Made by a program: the position numbers and the translations under genes. Shown one piece after another: positions 1-29,831 of a stretch of 64,000 nucleotides of DNA (positions are counted from its first letter, which is position 1; each line of letters starts with the position of its first letter). Origin of the DNA: Dipteris shenzhenensis (lineage: Eukaryota; Polypodiophyta; Polypodiopsida; Gleicheniales). The notes beneath the pieces were generated by a model. It was not told where the DNA came from and searched no databases. It saw nothing but the letters and a program-made list of their open reading frames with translations. The stretch lies in the NCBI GenBank assembly GCA_047967505.1, contig CM106538.1; one strand, written 5' to 3'.

Positions 1-18
1 TTTGCTATTAATTCTACC

Positions 19-1618
19 ATGGCAGATACTCATTTGTGGCATGAGAGGTTTGGACACCTTAATTTTGGAGCCCTAGTGAAGTTATATAAGGAAGATATGA
101 TTGTGGATCTTCCCAAAATGCATATGCCTACCAAACATGTTTGTGAACCATGCTTACTTGGTAAGATGCACCGTGCTGTGTTTCCCAAGGATGGGAGAGT
201 TGGTGCTTCACGCAAGCTTTATCTGGTTCATAGTGATGTTTGTGGATCCATGAGGGTTGCAACTCTTGGGGGATTCTACTATTCTGTTACTTTTATTGAT
301 GATTTCACCAGGTACACTTGGATTTTCGCATTGAAATCAAACTCTTATGTTTCTTCATGCTTCAAGCACTTTATTGCCTTGGCCGAGAATGAGAGTGGGC
401 TGCACATTGCTCACATTAATACAGACAGGGGGGGGTGAATACATGTCGAAGGAGTTTCTATTTTTTTGGCTTCCCGTGGCATTAATCATCAATGCACGGT
501 GCCTTATACTCCTCAACAGAATCCCGTGGCTGAGCGGAAGAATAGATCAATGATGGGAATGGCCAAATGCATGTTGAAAGGCAAACATTTGCCTAATAAG
601 TTGTGGTTGGATGCGGTCATGTGGGGAAATTACATCTTGAATAGATGTTCTACAAAGGCATTGCAGACTATCACACCTTATGAGGCTTGGATGGGTCGTA
701 AGCCTCGCATTTCTCACATGAGGACTTTCGGATGCCTAGCTTATGCTCATGTGCCTTCACAAAAACGCACTAAGTTGGATGATAAAGCTGTTAAATGAAT
801 TTTTCTTGGGTATAGTTCACAGAGCAGGGGCTATAAGCTATATCAGCCCCGCACGGGCAAGTGTTTTGTCAGCCGGGATGTTGTGTTTGATGAATCTTCC
901 ACTATACCTTTGCTGGACTGGTAAAAACAGCCCGTTGTTGATGCCCTAGACATATTTGACAGCTTGATGCATTTGTTTACATCCGATGCTCGGGATGATG
1001 TTCCATCTGAGGTTGTACCTCCTCCATCTCTTGTTCATTTGCAGCCACATGTGCAGCCAGAAATTCAGCCTGATATGCCTATCATTGATCAGGATCATTT
1101 GCACAAGGCTCTTGACCAAGAAAGAGCAGAAATTCAGGAGCCCAAAAAGGCACCCCGTTGGCTCCTTGACACATTAAAAGACAGCAAACAAGATACTCCT
1201 CTGCCAGCCCGTACGAGAAGAGCCCTTATGTCATCAAGACGCCTTTCAGAATGATTGTTGGATGAAGGCCATGCAAGCTGAATTGGATTCTATCCATCAC
1301 AACGACACTTGGGAGTTGTGTGATTTGCCTTATGGCAAGAATGCCATTGGAACTAAGTGAGTTTACAAGATCAAATGGAAAGTTAATAGTTCAGTGGACC
1401 GTTACAAAGCCCGTCTTGTTGCTAAGGGCTATGCTCAACAGCATGGCATTGACTTTGAGGAGACTTTTGCTCCCACTTTCAGGATCACTACCATTCGCAT
1501 TGTTATTGCCTTTGCTGCCCACTTTCATTGGCAGATACATCAGCTTGATATTAAGACAGCTTTCCTTCCTGGGCATTTACAGGAAGAAGTCTATGTTTCC
1601 CAACCTCCTGATAGGACC
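19..1618 (+). pseudogene. Ty1/copia pol fragment: integrase and start of reverse transcriptase
   Basis: This is a decayed copia polyprotein piece in PECT1 intron 7, antisense to the gene. In order: GAG-pre-integrase zinc region (HERFGH ... CEPCLLGKM), integrase core with HSDVCG, INTDRGG and the Glu of NPVAERKN, a proline-rich spacer, and the reverse transcriptase N-terminus ([22 protein letters not shown]). A frameshift lies in the G run near 430, and stops occur at 796, about 922 and 1357. The RT stops after its first catalytic Asp; no YVDD and no RNase H follow. The left end runs off the window. Its MHMPTKHVCE...GKM block closely resembles the fragment near 11470-11530, suggesting one family. 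Confidence 0.9.
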
Positions 1619-2395
1619 CTTAGTCTAGTTAGGACAGTTAGCCCTAGGGTTTTGTTATGTTGGCTCTCCCTTGAGCCTCCACACTTCAGTTTTACAGCAA
1701 TCTATTACAGCATCTCGTTTTTCTCCATTGTGCTTTCATTTTTTAGCTTCCATTGCTTCCAACACCCAACAGCAGCCAGGGAGCAACGGGAGCTAGATCG
1801 CTCGAGCATCAAGCTGTCTCCTCAAAAGCATAGACTATAGGCTTGCCATGACAAGGTTATTCCGTTATAACAAACCATTATTTAGGAAAGAAAAACCGCA
1901 AACTGAACATGAAATATATACTAATAAGCTAAATAGTGCCTACTTGAACATAAGTAAAGAAAATCATGTTTTCACAAGCTTGCAATCTTCTTTCATATTA
2001 TCCAGCACTCATATACACCCACATTAGTACCAACCCAGAATGGTAAATTAATCACACAAAGATAAGAGTAGAAAATCATGTTTTCACAAGCTTGCAATCT
2101 TCTTTCATATTATCCAGCACTCATATACACCCACATTAGTACCAACCCAGAATGGTAAATTAATCACATTTTGGCCTTCGTTATCATTTTGGCGAATCCA
2201 ACCTTTTATGGACATGTGCACCTACACCGTATATGAGTGAGGAACACAACCGGTTCGCCCTATTCTAACCATGCCTAAACATTCTCATTGCACAGGACAC
2301 ATTTATCTACTAAGTGAAATCTGTCCAACTTAGTTTAACCAAGTTTGGCAACGTCACCTGAAGCTCATTTGGGTTGATCTTGGTAACCAAGTTCA
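1619..2395. other. Non-coding intron sequence with a short direct duplication
   Basis: After the copia match ends, about 220 bp of T/C-rich sequence follows that may be transposon terminal or leader sequence. A block of about 98 bp (1959-2056) is repeated almost exactly at 2071-2168, a period of 112 bp. No exon of the missing PECT1 C-terminus was found on the minus strand here. Confidence 0.5.
1959..2168. repeat. Direct tandem duplication, 2 x about 98 bp
   Basis: The segment beginning AAAATCATGTTTTCACAAGC occurs at about 1960 and again 112 bp later, nearly identical over about 98 bp, with about 15 bp of unique sequence between. The near identity suggests a recent local duplication. Confidence 0.9.
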
Positions 2396-4291
2396 TGTTA
2401 GAAGTCATTGATCCACTTGTGAGGCCCCATATGAGGAGGACAAACGGTAAGGGTTACCTAGGGTTAGGTATTGTGCACCTCTCTGCGATGGATTGGAGGA
2501 CTGGCTGCATGTGATGATGAAACAAGAGAGCCATGATGGTTCGGGACAAATATGCGTGGTAGAGGACAACCTAACAAGCATGAAGACTATTACTGACTGG
2601 GCCTATTTATAGGCCTGGCAGTAGACACCTCCATCAACAACTGATCGCATAAATTCGGCCAAATCCCGTTGGTAAACATGGCAGATCCAGCAGCAACTGA
2701 TCGCAGGTAAAGCAGGAGCTAAATTCGGCCATCTTTTTTGCAAGGCTCCAGGCCCTCCCCACTGCCTATACATAGCCTCCTTTCCTCCACACTCTATTGA
2801 AACACTGAGGCCTTCGCCAAATAGGCAGCTTGGACCTGAGAAGTGTGTAGAACCATTCTATCGCTGAGGGCCTAGCATTGGAATCATACTGTCACAAGCA
2901 CCCCTGCATTTGGGTGCAAGGTGACACACTGGCTACATCGACAAGTGTGTAATAGTTCCCTAGTAGGAGATTTTGCCATATGATGTGACCCCTTTGTGAA
3001 GGGACAGTCAGGCACAAGCTACATAAGTCAGTCTCTAAGCCTTAGGTCAAGTCAGACAGTCAAGTCTTGTTCACTAGTACCCACTGGAGAACAGTAGGAT
3101 GGTATTTCCATCGTAGAGTTTAGTTATAGGTTAGGAGCCCCAAAGGGGGCCCAAAGGCTGATCAGGATGACCCACGGCAAGTAGGGAAGGCAGCCTGCAA
3201 AGGCTGCCCAAATGGTTCCCTGGCAAATGAACGAGGGGGGGGGTTTATAGGATGGAGCTGAGCCAACCAGGCTGTAAAACAGCCAACTGAGTTGGCTATT
3301 TGCAGTAGGCTGGTTGGCCCAGCCAGCCCTATATAAGGGCCCCTTGCCAGCCCTCTTTTCCTCATTCAGTCCTCTCTCCTTCAGCCCTCCTACATATCCA
3401 CTCCAGCCCCTTCAGCCCTCCTACATATCCACTCCTACATTGTCAGTGTAGACAGCATCAAGGTCTTAGTATCGGTCGGCGTTGCCTCTCAAGTCTTTGC
3501 GTCTGCTATAAGTGTGCACAATGTACTCTTCAAAAGCGTGTTTCTGTGCTCTCTCGAAGACCAAGCCATGCCAGCAACAACCACAACCAATTCAGGTGCA
3601 CCGTTGTGCTCTAGGTGTGGAGTGGATCATCTTTACAAGTAGAGCTACCACCGACCCTAAAGCCAGCATTGATTTGATGGGTGTAGAAAGAGGCCACGTG
3701 TCTTTGGTATCCTTGAATGTGAGAACAAGGGCCTAGGCAAGAACCTTTAGTAAGGAACTTTGTAAGCAGGCAAAAAGAGATAAGGCTAGTACATCTCGGC
3801 CTCGAGAGGCAACCGACAAGGGTGCAGTTAAAGTGGAAAAGGTTTCTGATAAGGCGATCATCCAAAATGGGATGGATGAGGGCACAGCCACCTCGTCCAC
3901 CTCATCCTCCTCTAGTCATACTCCCTCTATCGATAGCCAGTTAACTGTGATTACACAATCAGATTATGGTTGCATGTTACACATACTTGATTGCAGTTTT
4001 GCCCAGCACCTCTGCTCGATGTGTTCAGCTCTTTTGTGGGCAGGTTTTCGTGGATGAATAAAGTCTTAGTTCTCCTTCTCTTCTCTCTTGATGTACAATC
4101 TCTGAGTGAGGTTTTCAATTTGTGAGTGCATACATGTTTCAAAAGAGTTTCCTACATCTGTCTGAGAGGTTATGAGTTCTCCTTGTCTTCTCTCTGCTGT
4201 ACATTCTCTAAGTGAGGTTTTCAATTTGCGTGTGCACAAGTGCTTGGAAAGAGTTTCCTGAGGTTCAGCAATTAGGCCTCTACTTCTAACA
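2396..4291 (+). mobile_element. Solo LTR, 1896 bp, with 5-bp target-site duplication
   Basis: The element begins TGTTAGAAG and ends CTTCTAACA, a perfect 9-bp inverted terminal pair with the TG...CA ends of an LTR. It is flanked on both sides by GTTCA (2391-2395 and 4292-4296). Inside are a TATA-like TATATAAG at 3330-3337 and AATAAA at 4057-4062, fitting U3 and R/U5. No internal gag or pol is present, so it is best read as the product of LTR-LTR recombination. It sits in PECT1 intron 7, antisense. The superfamily cannot be set from an LTR alone; the length favours Ty3/gypsy. Confidence 0.88.
4063..4255 (+). repeat. Diverged tandem repeat inside the solo LTR
   Basis: Two copies of about 100 bp share TTAGTTCTCCTT/GAGTTCTCCTTG, CTCTAAGTGAGGTTTTCAATTT and AGAGTTTCCT blocks. 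They lie directly after the AATAAA signal, in the presumed U5 part of the LTR. Confidence 0.7.
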
Positions 4292-4841
4292 GTTCAACCA
4301 TTCAACATGTTTAAGTTTTGCTATTTAGTCACGAAAGGGAGTTATATAAGGCCAATTTAATATATGGTTTGACTACTTCGGATAACATGGTTGACCAAAG
4401 TTAGATTTTCTTGATTCTTTGTATAGTTTACATGCTTCTGTCAATATTAATCATAGTACCTAAACTCTAAAGGTCAAATTCATCTATCTTCTAAAATAGT
4501 ATTATAGTAGAAAACAAATCGACATTAAGAGCTAGCAAAATGCTACGAGCGCCATACGTGTCCTCAATACCAAACAGTCTTCATAACAGCTTGGACCAGC
4601 CAGCCATACAACTTGAGAGTCACAGCAAGGAGCTTTCAAGATACAAGAGCGGGATTTCAGATGGAAGAAAGGAGATAAGTAAATAACATAAAATTAATGA
4701 TTTCAAAACGGAAATAGTATCAAAATGCCCTTAAAAGCTCGCATTGATCAAAAGTCTTGAAACATTCTACTGGACTAGAAACTGTGTATCATGTCTTTGA
4801 AACAAGCAGGACAGAGAGAAGAATGCTAAGAAATTACTTAC
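4292..4841. other. PECT1 intron 7 remainder, nothing recognised
   Basis: AT-rich sequence between the solo LTR and exon 7. No open frame, transposon domain or missing PECT1 exon is visible. Confidence 0.6.
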
Positions 4842-23352
<18,511 letters not shown>

Positions 23353-23765
23353 GGTCGGATGAATCGATGAAGGCGATGAGTGTTGTGGAGGAAGGATTTG
23401 CGAGGGAGAGTTCAGAAATGCACAAGGAAAGTTAGCCAAACGACCGACAGAGTCGCATTCCTCATGTGTTGACACCTCCTCCTTGTTTACATTTTTACAC
23501 AAAATGGCTTGACCTAAACGACCGCTTTCCCACCACGATGCCCGACCTCAGTCGCGTACGCGGTCCACCTTTAATGCGTACGTGTGTGTGGCACCGTGTG
23601 TGCGTATCCGTGTGTTTCTATATTACGTCATGCAGTTTCCACGAATGTGGCAATCTTCAGCAAACCACCTTGTCCTGGTTTGCATATCCGGTCTAGTCGA
23701 AAGATAGTATTGGTTGGTTTTTGGAGGCCTCAGTCACACTTACTCTTCCCTATATTTATGAACTA
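23353..23765 (-). promoter_or_regulatory. Probable PECT1 5' leader and proximal promoter
   Basis: This is the sequence directly upstream of the PECT1 start. It is richer in CG steps than the surrounding transposon DNA and holds GT/AC-rich runs. A TGACGTAA element (minus strand, 23623-23630) is a plausible bZIP site. No clear TATA box is placed with confidence, and the transcription start is not known. An in-frame upstream ATG lies at 23502. Confidence 0.45.
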
Positions 23766-24493
23766 GTTCTGTACCTGTGCTTTGCATGGGTATTAAATGC
23801 CCCAGAGAATTGAGGTTGGTGATTTTGAGTGGAGGGCCTCAACTTGCAAGAAATATGAGTAAATGGACCAGTCTCTACGACGGGCTCTTCTCTCTCCTCT
23901 CTCTCTCTTAGCCACGTGGAGCCCTTCTTTTCCTAGAACCTTCCCTATTAGAAAATATAAATAAATATAAAAGAGATAGAGAAGAGATAGAGATTGAGAT
24001 AAAGAAGAGAAGGCACAAGTGCACGTAGGCACTATCTCCTAATATGTCCCGCATTAGTTTCCCATCCCACGTAGAGATAGATTAAGCTAGGTTAGACGAT
24101 GTTAATTCATTGAGACAGATTAATCTAAGCTGTAAGGTAAGCTGATGCACTGTCTTTTTCCTTCTAGCTCCTTCGATGATCATGCCCGTTGCAAAAATAT
24201 CTCCCCCTCTCTCCTTCGGTGCTCTCTTCCTCCACTCCTCCCTACGCTCACTCCTCCTTGTGCTCTCCTCCCTACGCTCCTTCCTCTACTCCTCCTTGTG
24301 CTCCTCCAATACTCCTTGCACTCTCTCAACCACCTGCTTAATCGCTCCTCCTTGCTTCAACTGTTGGTAGTATGTTGTATGGGCGCGGGAGCCTAGCGAG
24401 CAGGGAGAGAAGCAATAGGAGAGGCTGGATGGTGGGGAGAGGGAGAGAGAGGTTGGGTGCTGAGTTGTGGGGAGAGTGAGGGGGGGAGGGAAA
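23766..24493. other. Intergenic, pyrimidine- then purine-rich
   Basis: A CT-rich block (24140-24360) is followed by a G/A-rich block (24400-24493). The G/A-rich block continues after the copia insertion at 29832-30060, showing that the element split a polypurine tract. No gene was recognised. Confidence 0.5.
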
Positions 24494-24642
24494 TGTTGGG
24501 GTAGAGGCCAATGGCCTAGTATATACCCCTTTGTACCATACATACATAATAAGAGCTTACCTTGACCTGGGTGAGTTAGCACCCACAATTTTCGATGTTC
24601 TCCTTTTCTTTGTTGCTCTGCGATAAGACCTCCTCTCCATCA
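24494..24642 (+). repeat. 5' LTR of the 24.5-kb copia element
   Basis: Starts TGTTGGGGTAGAGG and ends CTCTCCATCA. It contains the TATA-like AGTATATACCCC. It differs from the 3' LTR by about eight substitutions and one 3-bp indel. Confidence 0.95.
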
Positions 24643-24644
24643 AT

Positions 24645-24656
24645 TGGTATTAGAGC
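24645..24656 (+). promoter_or_regulatory. Primer binding site, tRNA-Met type
   Basis: TGGTATTAGAGC lies two bases after the LTR end. It differs by one base from TGGTATCAGAGC, the usual plant initiator tRNA-Met primer site. Confidence 0.9.
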
Positions 24657-25991
24657 TTGGTTGAGCGAAGCCAACAAGGAGGCTGTAGCATTGCAGTGTT
24701 GATGTGCCAAGAGCCCGAACTTGTTGCGTGGAGTCTCCTACTACCCATGGGCTGCCCCTGGGAGCTGTATTTTGACATATACTAGCTCGTTCTTACTATG
24801 TCAACCTTATATATCAGGTTGCCTTGACTGTTCCAACAATCTATTGCCTTGTTTGAGCGGGGGAGAAGGAATATTATCCATCTATGGTAAAAAACGATCT
24901 GCTGCTCTGCAATTTCAGCCACTGGAAGTTGCTTTTTTTGGGCCCGAAAGCAAAAACGTCTTTTGCTTGTAGCGGACTCTAGTTGATCAAAGGCGGCTAG
25001 TATATTCAGATTTCAATTAGGTTTATGCCTTCAAGTTGATGCATATCAAATTGACTAAAAGTGATTGCTTACAATTGATGCATTTTGAGCCTTTGTTTAG
25101 CTAAGAAAGTAAGTAGTCTTTTTCCAAAGTTGTCTTATATCCTAGGAAGGGATTATTTTTTATGAGTGCAATACTCTTCCCACTAAGGGAACTTTTTGGG
25201 CAATAATTTTCAGAATTGTTGGACTATTTCATTAGAGTTTATGCGTAAAATGCTTCAGGAAAAGTTGGTGATTGGCAGTTTGCAGTCTTGTGACAGTAGG
25301 TGGCTGTCTTCAGAAATGAATATAAGAGAATCCATGAGGAATTGTCTCCTGAGTTGAACTAAGAAGTTTTAGTTTTTTGGACAATCTACAATCTTGTTTT
25401 TGAAAGTGTTTCAATTCAAGATTTAAAGAAAAAGTTATAATGCCTGGTATGCCCATGATTTACAGTTTTGACAATTTATGACAACAGCTAGAAAAAGTGA
25501 GCAGGGGCCTGCATTTAGCAATAAATATCAAAAAATACATAATGAATTTTGACTTGTAATAAACTAGAAGTTTGTAGATCTATTAGTTCTCTACAACTTT
25601 GGTGTTACAGCAAAGGCAACCGAGTTACGGTTAGGAACATATTGACAGTTCAAGACAGGCCAAAACTGTTGCAGACTGTTATTACGGCAGTAAAAGTTTG
25701 CAGGTGGTGGTTTCCAACAGCAAATATAAGGAAATCTGTAAGGATTTTGGACTTGCTATAAACTAAGAAGTTGTAGAGTTTTTTAGAAGCTACATTTCTT
25801 CTGTTTACACTTTTTGCATCAAAGCTACCGTGCAAAAGCTATTGGCTAGTTTTTGGATGCCCTAAGGTCACTTATAGTAGAACATGTATTTGTGACAGTG
25901 ACAGTGGCTGTTGTCATTGCAGTCGATATTTTTTGGGCTTGAGTTTGGTACATTGGTGCAGTGTATCTTGGTTGTTCTGTCATCCATTGTG
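24657..25991 (+). other. Untranslated leader of the copia element
   Basis: About 1.3 kb between the primer site and the gag ATG at 25992. No recognisable domain. This is long for a copia element with such short LTRs; packaging signals would be expected here. Confidence 0.6.
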
Positions 25992-26760
25992 ATGGCTTCG
26001 GCATTAGAGAAAGCATTGTTTAACATTGAGAAGTTGGATGGCATAAACTTCTCCTATTGGAAGGAGCAAATCTACAATGTTCTGGTGCAAAAGAAGCAAG
26101 TAAAGCCTATAAAACGCAAAGGCATAAAGCAGGATTGGGAATATGATGAAGAGTGAAAGGAATTGGATGGCTTGCATGCTCCACGATTATGCTCACACTT
26201 TCAAAATCGGTGTATTTCAATGTGAAAGATATTGCAGGTGGTGCCTATGGTGTGTGGACAAAGTTGCATGACCTTTATGAGAAGCAGAGTGCCGCTTGTC
26301 AAGTGTATTACCTGAAGAAACTCATAGATCTTCGCATGGAAGAAGGAACTTCCATGTCTAGCCATTTAACTGAGTTTAACACAATTTTCAGTCAACTTTC
26401 AGCTCAAAAATTTACCTTTGATGACTCAGTTAAGGCAATGTTCTTATTGGTCACCCTTCCTGAAAGTTGGAACACTTTTAGGACTGCTATGAGCAATTCA
26501 GCCCGTGCAGGAGGCCTGACAAGTAGTGATGTTGAAAGTAGCCTTCTCACTGAGGAGATAAATAGAAAGAACAATGCTGGAACTAAAAGTTCAAGTGCTC
26601 TCAATGTGAGAGGGAGGTCATATTCCAGGGGGAAATACCACGACAAAAATACAAGCAAGTCTAGAAACAAATCTAAATGAAAATCCCATGCCAAAAAGGA
26701 TTTGGAATGCTTCTATTGTGGGAAGGAAGGCCATTTCAAAAAGGATTGCTACAAATGGAA
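25992..26760 (+). pseudogene. Copia gag with CCHC zinc knuckle
   Basis: Gag starts MASALEKALFNIEKLDGINF. It has a TGA at 26154 with a shift to the neighbouring frame, then LHDLYEKQSAACQVYYLKKL and HLTEFNTIFSQLS, typical of the retrotransposon gag core. After a basic RGRSYSRGKY segment and a TGA at 26678 it continues in frame into CFYCGKEGHFKKDC, a complete CCHC knuckle. Confidence 0.92.
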
Positions 26761-28462
26761 GAATGATAAAGGCAAAGGCAAAGCTAATGTGCAGCCCAAG
26801 AAGGAAGAGAAATCCACGGTCAATATAGAGGAAGTGAATGCCATAAGTAATAATAGTGATGAGGGTGACATTCTTTATGCCTCTATGTTTGAGCATGCTT
26901 TTCTTGTGACTACTGATGATACATTGTCACAGAATTGGATACAAGACTCAAGAGCATCTTTCCATGTCACTCCACATAGGGAGTGGTTTACCATTTATGA
27001 TGCAGGAACGAAAGGAACTGTGAGACTTGGAAACAATTATCCATGTGACATTGTTGGAGTGGGAGATATCCACTTGTCTCTTCCTAATGGTTCTACATTT
27101 GTACTCAAGAATATTAGGCATGTTCCAAATCTGAAAAAGAGCTTGATAAGTACAGGACAGCTTGATGATGATGGCTATCATGTGTTTTTTGGCAACAATA
27201 CATGGAAAATTAGCAAAGGGTCACTTGTAATTGCTAGAGTTTTCAAGCATGGAACGTTGTACTCAATGCATGTGTCAGGCATAAGAGATAATGTAATCAA
27301 TGTGACCGAGCAACCATCCATCTCTTTGTGGCATCATCGTTTGGGACACATGAGCATGACAGGAATGAAGATACTTTCTGGTTTGCAGTATGTTCCCGTG
27401 TGTAACTTTTCAGATTTTAGCATGTGTGAGCATTGCATGTATGGGAAGCAAACATGGTCTTCATATAAATAATCTTTGGGCAAGAAGAGGCTTGAACCAT
27501 TAGAGTTGGTTCACAGTGATGTGTGTGGACCTATGCCTACTATCTCATTGGGTGGTGCTTCTTACTTTGCTACTTTCATTGATGATGCTACACGAAAAGT
27601 GTGGGTCTATCCTCTTTGGAAGAAGAGTGATGTCTTTGATGCATTTCAAAAGTTCTTAGCATTTGCTGAAAATCAGTCGGGCAAGAAGCTCAAATGCTTG
27701 CGCACTGATAATGGAGGAAAGTATACCTCTCATGCATTTAAGAATTTTTGTGAGCTACGTGGCATCAAGCGGGAGTTGACTACTCCTGAGAATCCTTCTC
27801 AGAATAGGATTGCTAAGAAGATGAATAGAACTATTCAAGAAAGGAACATAAGCATGCTTTCTAATTCCGATCTACCTCATGGCTTTTGGGCTGAGTCTAT
27901 CAAGACAGCAATACATCTTATCAATAGATCGTCTAGCAAGGCACTAGATGGGAAAGTGCCAGAAGAGGTTTGGTTAGGCAAGCCACCATCTTATGGGCAT
28001 CTTCGTGTATTTGGCTATGAAGCTTATGTTCATATCCCTAAGGAAAAACGCAGCAAGCTTGATCCAAAGTCAAGGAAGTGCATTTTTCTTGGATATGGTG
28101 ATTCAAGCGAGATGGGATACCGATTGTGGGATCCAGAGGCCAGGAAGATAGTACGCAGCCATGATATTATCTTTAATGAGGACAAGATGCACAAGAAGCT
28201 AGAAAAGATTGTTGAGATACACAGAGTGGTGTTTCAAGAGGATGGACAACCACCATATGAGAGGCATGCACAACCTGTTCCACATGATGCAAGGCATGGA
28301 CAGCCCATAGATGGTGAGGTGGGAGAGCCACATCTAGGTGGACAACCTCAGGTTATGCAGGAAAATCAGTTGGGACAACAAGATCCTCATAGTGAGCAAG
28401 TTGAGACATTCCGCCTCATGACCTCCACAGAGATATGCTCCATCTCTAGATTGTCATGTTGA
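26761..28462 (+). pseudogene. Copia protease and integrase, catalytic residues changed
   Basis: The protease motif reads IQDSRASFHVTP, where family members have Asp-Ser/Thr-Gly-Ala. The Gly-to-Arg change next to the catalytic Asp should inactivate it. The integrase zinc domain (HHRLGHMS ... CEHCMYGK) is followed by an in-frame TAA at 27470. The core has HSDVCGPM and LRTDNGGKY, but where a Glu is expected (AERMNRT in relatives) the sequence is IAKKMNRT, so the third acidic residue is lost. The frame stays open to 28462. Confidence 0.92.
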
Positions 28463-29630
28463 CAGATTGTGGTGAGCCTTCATGCTTTGAGGATGCTACG
28501 TCTAGGAATCACAAGCATAAGTGGGAGAAGGCTATGTAGTTAGAGATGTATTCTTTGATGAAGAATTCTACTTGGGATTTGGTTTATTTGCCCAAAGGAA
28601 AGCATGCATTGCCATGCAAATGGGTTTACAAGCTAAAGATGTCTCCAACTGATGCATTGCCTAAGTATAAGGCAAGGTTGGTAGCCAAGATTTTTAAGCA
28701 GGAGAAGGGTATTGACTTCGATGAGATCTTTTCCCCAGTGGTGAAGATGACTACTCTTCATATAGTGCTTGCATTGGTTGCCAGAGAGGACATGGAGCTT
28801 ATCCAAATGGATGTAAAAATAGCTTTTCTACATGGAGACCTTCATGAGAATATCTATATGGAGCAGCCAGAGGGGTTTATTGTGCTAGGCAAAGAACGGA
28901 TGGTATGCAAGCTTTAGAAAAGTCTTTATGACCTGAAGCAGGCTCCTTGGGAGTGGTACCATAAGTTTGATGCATTTATGCAATCCCAAGGGAACACATG
29001 AAGTAAGACAGATCATTGCCTCTACACAAAAAAGGCATCAGATGGCAGCCTTCTTATTTTCATTTTATATGTTGATGACATGCTTATTGCTAGGAAATCT
29101 ACTTTGGATGTGGATGCCTTGAAGAAAAGGTTGCAGAACATGTGCATCTTCTTTGGGAGGAAGGACACATCTGTTGTTGGATATGCAAATGCTGATTTTG
29201 CAGGGAATGTAGACACTAGGAGGTCTACTACAGGATATGTTTTCTCATTCACTGGAGGTGCAATTTCATGGGTCTCTCATTTGCACCCATGTACGGCTTT
29301 GTCTACCACTGAGACAGAGTATGTTGCAGCCACTAAGGCATGCAAGGAAGTTATATGGCTTACTCGTCTAGTGGGAGACTTAAGCATTGCAGGAGAGGTT
29401 CTAGTTTTGCACTATGATAGTGAGAGTGCTATCCAGTTGTCATGGAATCCTTTCTTTCATGCAAAGACAAAGCATATTGATGTGAAGTATCACTTCATTA
29501 GAGAGGTGATTGAGGACAAGCGCATCCAGCTTGTCAAGGTTCACATAGATGAGAACCTTGCAAATCTTCTTATAAAGAGTCTTTCCTTAGAGCGGTTTGC
29601 ACATTGCAGAGTATTGATGGGTGTCGGATG
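28463..29630 (+). pseudogene. Copia reverse transcriptase and RNase H, internally deleted
   Basis: RT shows WVYKLKMSPTDALPKYKARL, the first Asp in IQMDVKIAFLHGDL, SLYDLKQAP, and YVDDM at 29068-29082. Stops occur at about 28537, 28915 and 28999. After LIARKSTLDVDALKKRLQNM the sequence jumps into RNase H (DTSVVGYANADFAGNVDTRR), so the end of RT and the connection are deleted. RNase H goes on with ALSTTETEYVAATKA and KTKHIDVKYHFIRE. Confidence 0.92.
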
Positions 29631-29685
29631 ACATTACGATGCCCATCTTCTCCCTTAAAGGCACATTGGCCTTTAAGTGGGAGGC

Positions 29686-29831
29686 TGTTGGGGTAAAGGT
29701 CAATGGCCTAGTATATACCCCTTCATACCATACATACATAATAAGAGCTTACCTTGATCTGGGTGAGTTAGCACCCACAATTTTCGGTGTTCTCCTTTTC
29801 TTTGTTGCTCTCTGATAAGACCTCTCCATCA
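29686..29831 (+). repeat. 3' LTR of the 24.5-kb copia element
   Basis: Starts TGTTGGGGTAAAGG right after a purine run (AAGTGGGAGGC) that is the likely polypurine tract. It ends CTCTCCATCA, followed by the GGAAA target duplication. Confidence 0.95.

Larger units (their letters stand above)
24494..29831 (+). mobile_element. Full-length but defective Ty1/copia retrotransposon
   Basis: The element is 5338 bp with two short LTRs (149 and 146 bp, about 95% identical by eye), TG...CA ends, and target duplication GGAAA on both sides (24489-24493 and 29832-29836). The order is LTR, PBS, 1.3-kb leader, gag with zinc knuckle, protease, integrase, reverse transcriptase, RNase H, LTR, which is the copia order. 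Several in-frame stops, one gag frameshift, a deletion joining RT to RNase H, and changed catalytic residues in protease and integrase show that it cannot be autonomous. The very short LTRs and intact ends would suit mobilisation in trans only if packaging signals remain. Confidence 0.96.

Noticed and set aside
23466-23766. Plus-strand ORFs upstream of PECT1 as a divergent gene
   Set aside because: Short, overlapping in several frames, no domain; more likely promoter and leader sequence.
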